Assembly: GCA_959347315.1 (NCBI GenBank)
Contig: OY365806.1
Location: 56,099,217-56,163,216, forward strand
Direction: 5' to 3'
DNA length: 64,000 nucleotides
Origin: Bimastos eiseni
Lineage: Eukaryota; Annelida; Clitellata; Crassiclitellata; Lumbricidae
Below, in pieces: positions 12,540-21,872 of this stretch (positions within the stretch are counted from its first letter, which is position 1; each line of letters starts with the position of its first letter). The notes below the pieces were generated by a model. It did no database searches and was not told the origin of the DNA. It saw nothing but the letters and a program-made list of their open reading frames with translations. Position numbers and translations under genes: made by a program.

Positions 12540-12800
12540 GGGCGGTTTCCTTTGAAGACGCACTCGACGTTGCTGGAAATGAGGAAGGGAAGTGACCACC
12601 GAAGCTTGTCCTTTGTCCGAACTCTTTCTTCATTTGGACCCCTCGACTGACCCCTCTAAAAACTGGAACTTGATCTCCACAGGACTGCCCCTTTGGACAA
12701 TCCCTCTTATTCGACAAAGCGCTTGAGAATAAGCTGGTGTCCTGCGTATGGCTTTCCAGTGCCGCTTTAGAAGTTTGGAGATTACGATTACAGTATTACT
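12540..12800 (+). mobile_element. LINE family B 3' end, copy 1
   Basis: A degraded non-LTR 3' region. It contains GAATAAGCTGGTGT (from 12726), then GCCGCTTTAGAAGTTTGGAG, and ends in a GATTACGATTAC tail (12780-12792). The same motifs in the same order occur near 28.9, 30.4, 33.1 and 49.3 kb, which defines a family. No intact coding region. Confidence 0.65.
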
Positions 12801-13019
12801 TATAAGAATCACATCAGAAACTACTATTTCATCGATTTATAAAACATGGGTATGATATCTAACTGCTGATAACCAGTCGACAGACAAACCTAGCCTCAGA
12901 TAATTGAATGTTATCGAATTTGATGCTTCAACTATAGGCCTAAGCAAGAGCGGCGAAGGGCCAAAAGCGTTTACAAATAGCCTGCTGTGGCAAGGCAGTG
13001 CATGGCCTGTCGTGCAGAG
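12801..13019. other. Unassigned spacer
   Basis: No gene or element recognised; contains one TAGGCCTA palindrome at 12935-12942. Confidence 0.4.
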
Positions 13020-13200
13020 TTGACCACGGGTCGGGTCAAAGGTGTCAGACTTGCAACGATTGATGCGGCTTCTTCACGCCGCCTCTTGCGGGTCGGACCG
13101 GGTCGGACCAAGAATGTCTCTACATTAAGCGGGTCGGGTCGGGTCGGGTCGAGATCCTAGTGACTCGTCCCACACTCGGACCCATTTTGACCCACCATCT
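13020..13200. repeat. GGGTC-rich degenerate repeat
   Basis: Scattered CGGGTCGG units that become a short pure GGGTC tandem at about 13130-13152. This is possibly the end of a transposon, but no partner end was found. Confidence 0.55.
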
Positions 13201-13802
13201 TCTGGCAGAGCTTAATTTTCAACTCTGTTCTTTTCATAATGATTCTTTACGGTTTACATATTTATCATAGTTATTTTTTTAAATTATTTTATGAACATAA
13301 TTAGGCTACTTTTGCCTAAAACCCATCTCACAGCGGGCTATTCAGAGCGTGACAAGCCGCTGAAAAAGAGAGACAACCAACAGATTAAGATGAGACCCCA
13401 CAAGAATTATACTACGGAGGAAGGCCATTCCATAGCGAAGAACCAATAACACCATTATGTCCGATGATAAGGTAAAGAAGTTCGCGTCCGAAGTACAAGA
13501 GGATCAAGTCGACCAGTAGAGTGAAGAGAGGAACGAGCAGAAAGTGGTTCAGACAGTCAGTCAGAGAGATGTTTAATCTCAATGAGACTTAGGTCTTTTT
13601 AATCAAAATAATTGGCCACCAATTGTATGAAATTACTTGTTGCACTTCATGGAACATAATATGATCTGATTGCTTCAGACTATTATCATGCAGGTGGCTT
13701 TAGTTTTCACTAATAGGCCTAAATACAATACGTTAAACATCGTGTGCTACTGCTACAGTGTATTTTAATTTATATGTCATTCAACGAATAACGCCAGTTT
13801 AG
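13201..13802. other. Gene-free stretch
   Basis: No gene seen. AT-rich, contains one TAGGCCTA near 13718. Confidence 0.4.
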
Positions 13803-13855
13803 TAGGGGCGGCGACCCTGGGGAGAGGTCGAGGGGACAGGTCCCCACCCTTTACA
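13803..13855 (+). repeat. Left inverted terminal sequence
   Basis: GC-rich end that matches the reverse complement of 20757-20809 with a few substitutions and small indels. Starts at TAGGGGCGGCGAC. Confidence 0.6.
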
Positions 13856-14189
13856 GCCCAAATTAAGTTATGGCTAAAGTCATTTACAAACTAGGTTTTG
13901 CTTTCATTGTGCACAGCTATTGCTGCCATTGTTTTATTGTGTACCTACTTGCTAACTACTTAAGTTTAATGTACATCGCCCTGAACTTACTAACATAACC
14001 GTGCTCCTACTTAGTTTGTAATGGGTGTCCTACTAGCGGGACCCACTGATGGCGGGACCTAGGTCCCTTTAGGATTCTTCCCTTTGTATTCTGCCAAGTT
14101 AGCAACCCTGATCATGTCCTATCTCATTTAATTTTTCACGACTTTTTATTGGTTGGTCAGTCATCAATAAAATGCTTAGTTATGGAAAT

Positions 14190-14706
14190 GGTTATGCATG
14201 CACATAGACCTACATGCAAGTGGTTATTTATGCATGTAGACCTACATGTACGTGGTTATATACATGCATGTAGACCTACATGCACGTGGGTACACATGAA
14301 CGTAGACCTACATGTACGTGGTTATGCATGCATGTAGACCTACATGTACGTGGTTATGTATGCACGTAGACCAACATGCACGTGGTTATACATACACGTA
14401 GACCTACATGCACGTGGTTATACATGCACGTAGACTCACATGCACGTGGTTATACATGCACGTAGACCTACATGCACGTGGTTATACATGCACATAGACC
14501 TACATGCACGTGGTTATGCATGCACGTAGACCTACATGCACGTGGTTATACATGCACATAGACCTACATGCACGTGGTTATACATGCACGTAGACCTACA
14601 TGCACGTGGTTATGTATGCACGTAGACTTACATGCACGTGGTTATGTATGCACGTGGCTATGTATGCACGTAGACCTACATGCACGTGGTTATGTATGCA
14701 TGCGTG
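14190..14706. repeat. 32-bp minisatellite
   Basis: About 16 tandem copies of a roughly 32-bp unit built from CATGCACGTAGACCTA and CATGCACGTGGTTATA. Each unit holds near-palindromic ACGT cores (TGCACGTGG). Diverged at both ends, cleanest at 14400-14600. The spurious open frames are low-complexity shadows of it. Confidence 0.95.
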
Positions 14707-14791
14707 CATGTATATTTCTATACATGTATGGGTATGTATTGATACTGATGTATGTGTATAATGTATGCGTACGTACTATACGTACGTAGCC

Positions 14792-15095
14792 CAGGGCTGC
14801 AAACATGTGTTTTTGGTTATTTGGTTTTTACATAAAAAACAAAATTGCAATTTTTGGGTTTTTAAAAATATATTTTCCTTAATTTATTAATATTACTATT
14901 ATGTTACTAATTGTGTGCTATTCAGTCGGAAATCAAGATAAATTAATTACATAAACCAGTTGGAGCTCTTCTCCATGCTGGGTTTAATGCCTTTTTTAAC
15001 AAAACTGTTAATTGTGACAAGATCCAAAGGAAAACTAAAAACCAAAGAAACAAATAAAACTTTTGATATTTGAAAAATCTTTTTTTGCACCCCTG
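14792..15095. mobile_element. hAT-like MITE, family A, copy 2 (inverted)
   Basis: A 304-bp element with left end CAGGGCTGCAAAC and right end (inward) CAGGGGTGCAAAA. It is flanked by an 8-bp duplication with one mismatch, ACGTAGCC at 14784-14791 and ACGTAGGC at 15096-15103. It is the reverse orientation of copies 1 and 3 and sits inside the putative 7-kb transposon. Confidence 0.85.
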
Positions 15096-15578
15096 ACGTA
15101 GGCCTATATCTCCATAGAATCATGTGTTTTTATATGCACGCATGTCAGTGTCATACGTACGTACGTAGGTGCAGAGATTGTATTCGATGTTTATGTTTCG
15201 ATAGGACAATGGACATTCTGCAAAAGGCTTTCTGATCGCTATTAGAGTTCACTGGTGAAGTGCCGTCAACAATGCATGTACAACGTGTACAAGTTTTGTC
15301 ATCGTGAAACAATGGGATGGGTAGAGAATACAGCATTAAGAACTGACGACTCTTGTCTGGGTTTGTGATGACTGACGAAAGCTGCGTCTGAGTTTAATGT
15401 AATTAATCCATTTGTTCCACAATATATTTCGCGATAGCACACAGTATTATTGCGGCACTAATAGCAGTTTATGGCGGTTTCGGTTCATTACAATTATCTT
15501 GTCTGAATCGAACAATCGTAACCAACAAGGCCTCCGTTAATGGCTAAAGTCCATTTATCAATACGTATACACTGTATA
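15096..15578. other. Unassigned interior of the putative transposon
   Basis: No gene recognised. Repeated ACGTACGT at about 15155-15167. Confidence 0.4.
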
Positions 15579-15641
15579 AAACGTTGCCGTGATAATCACG
15601 TCCTGTATACTATACAGGAAGTGATTATCATGGCAACGTTT
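15579..15641. repeat. 63-bp palindrome
   Basis: Two 31-base arms around a single central C (15610), with only two mismatches. The left arm starts AAACGTTGCC and the right arm ends GGCAACGTTT. It would form an almost uninterrupted hairpin. It lies about 0.65 kb upstream of the transposase-like gene. Confidence 0.9.
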
Positions 15642-16150
15642 AACAACTATTGACGCTCAGCTGCCAGGAAACGACCGATTGGACCAGAGATATATGTGGA
15701 AAAATTTTGCAAAACCAGTCGCAAGTCGCTGGTTACAATCAGGCTTAAAATGACCAAAAATGACATGAAACCTCAAACCGGTCGTAATTGATATTAATGC
15801 AGAAACGATTACAAAAATATATATTTAATACAAATAATATCTAAAACTTTTGTTTGGACTTTCATAAAGGCTTCAAAAAAGATTTTTACCAACAGCCCTA
15901 TAATGTTACGAGACGGAAAATCATAATTTCGGTTCAAATTTCGCTATCTTTGTTGTCATATTTAATTAGGTTATGGTTCGAGATTTCCCGCCTTCATGGT
16001 CTCGTTTTGCAGCAGAATATCTCCTTTTCCTGTTCTATTATTAACATATGACCTTAGCTTATCTATTACGCACACAGCTTGCCCAGAAGGAGGTCGACGT
16101 ATGTAAACAATATCCGATGCCTTGTTAGCAACCCGAGCGCGTGATTTGAT

Positions 16151-16213
16151 CACGTGATACAATCTTGAACTGCGGTTGGCTGATGGTTTTAAGGTCAGCT
16201 ATGCGCATGCGCA
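16151..16213. promoter_or_regulatory. Candidate promoter with E-box and NRF1 site
   Basis: A CACGTG E-box at 16151-16156, inside TGATCACGTGAT, and a perfect NRF1 consensus TGCGCATGCGCA at 16202-16213. They lie 86-150 bases upstream of the ATG at 16299. NRF1 sites at this distance are common in housekeeping TATA-less promoters. A housekeeping-like promoter for the transposase-like gene is inferred, not shown. Confidence 0.55.
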
Positions 16214-16298
16214 CTGGGTATGACCCGGTCTCTTTAAATGTCACGCACACACGGAATGCAATCTAGTTTGTTGACTTTGAAATACTGAATTCTCGAAA

Positions 16299-19200
16299 AT
16301 GGAAGAGATTATCGCGAATTTGATTAATGCTAAAGGGTCGGATCGAGCAAAAGTGCACGAATTGTTGCAAGAGTATTTGATCATCGATCGCGATGACGAT
16401 CGCGATGAAAGCGAGGTTTTCAGTGATGATGATTTTCGGACAGAATCTGATGCCAACAACGATTCAGATGACCAAGAACAAAATGAAATGAATGTTTCGG
16501 ATTTCGAAGAGGTCATGACGCACGCTAAAACATCTAGCGAGTTCGTAACTGATGACAATGCCGTTGAATATCAGAAAGCGGTTGAATTCAGGTAAGCCCC
16601 GATTATTTTTTAAATACTGTGCACCACAGGATCCTTGTTTATAGACATTCACGTACTGTTTCTGATTCACTGCGACTCCTATACGAAAATCACTGTTTAA
16701 ACTAAGCTCTAACTGCACCACAGGATCCTTGTTTATAGGCAATCGCATACTGTTTCTGATTCACTGCGACTCCTATACGAAAATCAGTTTAAACTAAGCT
16801 CTAATTATTGAGCTAATTATTATTATAAGTCTCAGGCATAACTGTAAAGATTAGCCTGTTCTAGTTGAGCTTGTATTTATAAACATTCAGGCACAACTAC
16901 TAGGTTTAGACCCTCTTCTCACTGTGCTCGTTTTTATAAGACCTTAGGCATAACGGTTAGGTTTACAACCTGTATTATTGAGCTTGTCTTTAAGTATTCA
17001 GTTATAAATGCAAAAGTTGTGTCATTTCCTCTCTTGCACTACTTCATCTTTTACAATCCTTATTGTGCAATGTACAAGTTTATCATTAATTGATTAAGTT
17101 AATGATAGGAAATAATAATTAGTATTTCAATTGCATTTTATTTTTTATCAGGATTCTTCTCGATAATCAATAGTTGCAGTCTACCGGTTGATAAATCGTG
17201 TAAATTGCTGTTTGTTTTGAATGAAGGCTTTTAGCATTGACTTTGCTTTTTTGTTGCATGGCTTTTATAAAAGCAAACTGAAATGAATTTGATAAATAGG
17301 AAAAAATATTTTTATATGGGTTGTTTATTATTTTGTAGATGTCAATGTAAACTTAATAATGGACTCCCATGCAGTAGCCAGTATGCTCCGGAGGACATGG
17401 TCAGGCGTAGAATGGAAATGGCTGCACTTGTCCCACGGGATCAAATGTTGGTGCTACTCGGCAAAATTTCTTGCTCAATAAACAAGTCCGATGAGACTTG
17501 TTGCAGCAGGAAATCCAGCCAAGCGGTGCGTCAACACCAGCGAACATCATATTATTTGGAAAGCCGTCAGATCTGCCGTACAACCTTTAAGTTCATCCAC
17601 GGGATTAGCCAGGACAGACTGACGGGGATTCTCAAGTGGTATAAAACAGAAGGTTTAACACCAAAAGAAAAACAAAGCGGTGGACGTAAGAGCAACACCC
17701 ACTGCTTTCAGTTTAGCGAAATTGAAGATATCATTCACTTCCTGACAAATTATGCCAGTGAGCATGCTATGATGCTTCCTGGAAGGGTTCCTGGATTTAA
17801 GCAGGATGATATCAAGTTGCTGCCATCGAGCCACACCAAGACCAAAGTGTACGGCTTATACAAAACGTGCATGGAACAACATGGAAAACGAGTTGCTGGA
17901 TTTTTGACCTTCAAACAGTACTGGCTTCAACTCGTTCCATTCATCACGACGTGCAAGCCAATGACTGATTTGTGTTGGACTTGCCAAAACAACAACACGT
18001 TGATCTACTGTAGTGCCAATATCGAGGATCATGAAAAAGGTTTGATTTGAACTGCATAGTTTTCTATGATTTTATAGAGAAAAGCAAGAAAGTAAGTTGT
18101 TTGGGAAATTTGAAATGCTGTTGTAGTGTTTTGTTGTTATTTGGAGCACCAAGCTTTGTCTGCATACAAGATTACAATTTGCACTTAACTAAATGGTTAC
18201 AGGTTGACTAGAGCTTTTGACCTGTAACATGGTTTCAAACCTTGTCCAAGGAAGTTACTGCTTACTGACCTTGAGCAAGTCCATCATGCTCAATTGCACT
18301 GCAGTTGTATTGTATCGTATGACATAACATGGGTTTAAATGGCTCAGACGTTAGAAGCACTGCAAGTTAACCTGTGTCTATCTCTCCTATCTTCCTCTTC
18401 CATCATCCAAATCATTCCAGAACCGTTGAACTGAAGAATTTCTGCCCTATTGTTCCTTGGAGTGTCTTAAACATAAATTTTATAATGATGTCCAGAATTG
18501 CCTTGTTTGTTGCTAATTAAAAATCCTGTAGCTGCACTGCCTTCTTTCAAATTATAATCTTGTAGGTTTCGATTAGTTCACTGCTGCCCCTCGTTGAAAT
18601 GAAAATCTCAATCTTTACAGATTCAATGGTATAAATATAAGACCAATGATGTTCTCTCGATAAATTATTAGTTTTGAAATTAATCATAATACATATTTTT
18701 CACGAGGTGACAAGCTTCGTCAACAAGAACAGCATTTGAATGATGTCCAGATTGAACGATCACTCTACAAATCCATGGTTGACGAGGCAAAATCAACATG
18801 CCTGGAATTCGGTCTCTCTGATTTGCAAGCAAGTGCTCCGTGTAGCCGCAGCATGTCCATGCACTACAGTTTTGACTATGCACAGCAAGTACATTTGCCA
18901 AGTGATCCTTTACAGCCAGGACCAATATACTTCCTTGTTCCACGCAAGTTAGGCATATTTGGTGTCTGCTGTGAAGGGGTTCCTAGACAAGTGAACTTTC
19001 TGATTGACGAAGCCCATCTCATCAGTAAGGGTTCGAATGCTGTTGTGTCCTATTTGCATTATTTCTTTCAGCGTTATGGATTTGGTGAGACTGATGTCAA
19101 GCTTCATTGTGATAACTGTTCAGGCCAAAACAAGAATCGTTTCATGCTTTGGTACTGTGCATGGAGGGTTGCCATTGGTCTTCACAAGTCTATAGTGTTG

Positions 19201-19356
19201 AATGTTTTAGTCGTAGGACACACAAAGTTTGCCCCGGATTGGTGTTTTGGGCTTCTGAAACAGGCATTCAGACGCCATGCAGTGTCATCTCTGTCAGAAA
19301 TGGCATCTGTGGTGAATGGAAGTGCTTCTGTAAATTTGCTCTTAAACGTCTGTTAG
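16299..19356 (+). CDS. DDE-transposase-like protein, three exons
   Basis: Exons at 16299-16591, 17339-18039 and 18707-19356 join in frame across GT-AG introns (phases 2 and 1) and give 547 residues with a stop at 19356. Residues 1-97 are acidic. Then comes a cysteine-rich segment starting at C99-x-C101 and C109, and a helix-rich region with R-F/K-F-I-H-G and F-K-Q-Y-W stretches. The C-terminal part has D388 in H-Y-S-F-D-Y-A-Q, D467 in H-C-D-N-C-S-G-Q-N-K-N-R and D509 in G-H-T-K-F-A-P-D-W. I recognise these as the conserved blocks of an uncharacterised multi-copy metazoan family. Its spaced acids suggest an RNase-H-fold DDE/D nuclease, which is inference. The start is the first ATG behind a promoter-like region. 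A third donor at 19330 and an acceptor at 19396 also exist, so the true C-terminus may differ. An AATAAA lies at 19861. Confidence 0.7.
16621..16804. repeat. 94-bp tandem duplication in intron 1
   Basis: The segment 16621-16714 is repeated at 16715-16804 with few changes. Both start GCACCACAGGATCC and end near AAACTAAGCTCTAA. It lies just downstream of the exon 1 donor. Confidence 0.9.
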
Positions 19357-20727
19357 TATTAGACTGTATACCATAAGATTTGTCTTTTTGTTGTAGATCC
19401 ATGGACGAATGTGAATGCCTGTTGCTACACATGAACTCGAAGACGACGCCTTGGACAAACCGCCGAAAAGAAGACTGGACAAAAATACATCAATTCCTTT
19501 TTAACTCTGCCACTGCTTGTACTCTGGCAGTGCCAGTCCCAAGCCTGGATAAAGGAGGATGGCGACAGCACTAATCTTTTTTATCAAACAGTGTCGTTAA
19601 AATGAAGCTACTACATCCGTTGACGATCCAGAGCCACCGATCGCCAAACTGGACGACACGATGTAGAAGACCTTTTAACACTTGCAGATGGTCGACTGAA
19701 GGGTTAGATCATGTTTCCACAGGGGACCCAGAACACAAAGGAAGCACATCATCCTGTGGTGATTCAGGATCATCTGTTCCTGGTACATCTTAAACTCTAG
19801 GTGGTGGTGGCAGAAGACCAGTGTCTTTGCCAGTTGACGCTGAATACATAGTGTGACTGGAATAAACTGTCATTTTATTTCTGTGTTTTTATTATATGGA
19901 TGTTAATTTTATCCATTACTGTATTGCAATATCTAATTCCTTAGCAGGTAACAGCTGCTTAACCTCTCTCGGAATTTGAGACTTTTGTAATAAAATTGAC
20001 ATTTAGTTTCAATGATTTTTCGTTGGTCAACTGGAATAACTTTAATAACTTTGTTCCTACTTGAGATATCTACACCAAATTTCGACAGTACATTTGCAAT
20101 ACCTGCAGCTGCAATGGTGCCAAATTTCAGTAAAATCGGTTCAAAAACAATAGCCGTTGCTAAGGAGATTATAAAAATAATATGCCTAAACTTTGCACGC
20201 AGTTTTCTCGAATAGCACTTTACGTAAATGGTCACACTGGAAATTCTATAACTTTGGCTGTATGCAAGGCATAAACTAGCTGAAAACGGTTTTGGAAAGG
20301 TAAATCTAGCAGCTTCAGGATGGTGCAAAAAACAGGAAAAAATAGTTCGTATACATGTGACTGGTTTCGTGCTGACGAGTCACATATTCAGTGACAAATG
20401 TTCATCTAGCGTCATCTGACGCCAATTGTGTCGTCAACAATCGATCAGTCCTAACAACGCATTCCATTGTGTAGATGGCCTGCAGTTGACGCGGCTTTTG
20501 GACTTCTGAATAAGTAGGTAAATGTCCTGGTGCCATAACTTGGAACTATTCCACTGATTACAGCCTCTGCGGATGTATGTTTGCCTGCATGCGGTTGGGT
20601 CATTTTGGGTCTACCTTTCGCTATTATTTGGCTGCCAAAATGTCCTTAACTTCATCTCGTTAGTTAGTCATTACTGTCTCGTTCTAATGAGAGGGATAAG
20701 AAACGCGGGGAACAAACGTACAACGTA
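19357..20727. other. Possible alternative 3' exons and UTR
   Basis: A pyrimidine-rich acceptor (TTTTTGTTGTAG) ends at 19396. Short protein-like segments follow in one frame at about 19419-19496 (A-T-H-E-L-E-D-D-A-L-D-K-P-P-K-R-R) and near 19603-19670 (T-S-V-D-D-P-E-P-P-I-A-K-L-D-D). They may be alternative C-terminal exons of the transposase-like gene, but splicing in phase 0 from the 19330 donor hits a stop after five codons. A polyadenylation signal AATAAA is at 19861-19866. The rest shows no gene. Confidence 0.35.
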
Positions 20728-20764
20728 CCTTTTACTAACAGATGACACATCTGTCAGTAAAAGG
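20728..20764. repeat. Subterminal hairpin of the putative transposon
   Basis: 17-base arms (CCTTTTACTAACAGATG and its complement with one mismatch) around a three-base loop, immediately inside the right terminal sequence. Confidence 0.85.
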
Positions 20765-20809
20765 TGAGGGGGACTTGTCCCCCTCGACCCCACTGGATCG
20801 CCGCCCCTG
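20757..20809 (-). repeat. Right inverted terminal sequence
   Basis: Matches the left end at 13803-13855 in inverse orientation. Read inward from 20809 it starts CAGGGGCGGCGAT. Confidence 0.6.
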
Positions 20810-21227
20810 CATGGGACCAATTGCAGTAGCCTGCACCTTGTGAGATGTTGTGTGAATTCAATATTGGCTACTTATAGGAATGACATGGCTATCTGGACAG
20901 AAGCTACCGTATTGGCTCATCAGTCCTGGCAGCAGAAATGGAGACCATAAAGATGACGATACAATGGGCCATCAGCGCAACCACACGTCGTGTTGTCATA
21001 TTGTCAGATTCTCCTGCACATCTGATGGACGACTATAGTATACAGACTCCTCTCACTCAACCCAGATGCTTACACATCATCTGCACATGGCTGGAGATTT
21101 ACGAAAGAAAGATGACTCAATGTACAAGAAGAATAAAACAAAGAAACAAACACAATGAAAAGAGAAAATTTTTGTATATATATATAATGTGTACTTAAAA
21201 TAGTCAAAATTTGTCCCAAAATTGTAA
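20810..21227. other. Gene-free stretch
   Basis: No gene or repeat recognised. Confidence 0.4.
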
Positions 21228-21343
21228 CAAAGGCATCTATCTATCTTGCGCCCAACACCTAGACAGTCTACGTGTGGGGTCCAAGACAGATGCCTTTGCA
21301 TATGGTACATGATGATGGTCTAGCATAGAACATCATGTACCAT
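21228..21343. repeat. Two adjacent imperfect inverted repeats
   Basis: The first (21228-21298) has outer arms CAAAGGCATCT and AGATGCCTTTG. It continues pairing inward, with bulges, to the centre TAGACAGTCTA. The second (21302-21343) has 13-base arms ATGGTACATGATG and complement around a 16-base loop. Folded RNA from either would be hairpin-like. No evidence of expression. Confidence 0.6.
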
Positions 21344-21348
21344 GTATA

Positions 21349-21357
21349 TATATATTA

Positions 21358-21398
<41 letters not shown>

Positions 21399-21500
21399 AG
21401 CATATTATAAAAATCCAGTTCATCCATTTATATATAAATAAACATATACATATGTATATATATATATACACACACATATATATATATATATATATGTGTG
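21349..21500. repeat. TA-rich microsatellite region
   Basis: TA runs at about 21362-21396 and 21455-21496. The 24-base sequence at 21408-21431 between them recurs exactly at 21853-21876. Confidence 0.9.
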
Positions 21501-21872
21501 AGTGTGCATTATCTGACACTTACCCTTAAATCGTTAAATGAACTTACAAAACTTACAATCTATCTGAGCATTTGCTTCAGAATTTATAACCTTGTTTTTA
21601 TCAACTCACCCGGATCAACAGTATAAATAAGTATGGACTTTTGTCTGGGAAGATTAACCTCGTTCAACCCAACTAAAAGTGTATAATGATAACCAAAAGT
21701 TCTTCATTTCTCAAGAGCTGAAGACAACTCGTGTACTAACAATCAGACTTGCATACAGTCGTTTTGGGAGAACGAGCAACAGCTTTGACAAAAAGGGCTT
21801 TCTTATAGTCTCTCTTTCACAACTGATTTTCATTCCATTGAGAAGCACGTTTTAAAAATCCAGTTCATCCAT

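Larger units (their letters stand above)
13803..20809. mobile_element. Putative 7-kb autonomous DNA transposon
   Basis: The left end (13803-13855) begins TAGGGGCGGCGAC. The right end, read inward on the other strand from 20809, begins CAGGGGCGGCGAT. The two stay alignable for about 52 bases (roughly 80% identical by eye), including a shared GTCGAGGGG and a GTCCCC block. Between them lies one gene, a DDE-transposase-like protein with three exons (16299-19356). Also inside are a 32-bp minisatellite, a 63-bp palindrome and a nested family A MITE, which shows the element is older than that MITE. No target-site duplication is visible at the ends (left flank CAGTTTAG, right flank CATGGGAC). So the two ends could belong to different copies of one family, or the duplication may have decayed. 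Confidence 0.5.

Noticed and set aside
14190..14706. CRISPR-like array of 32-bp units
   Set aside because: Units abut with no spacers; it is a minisatellite.
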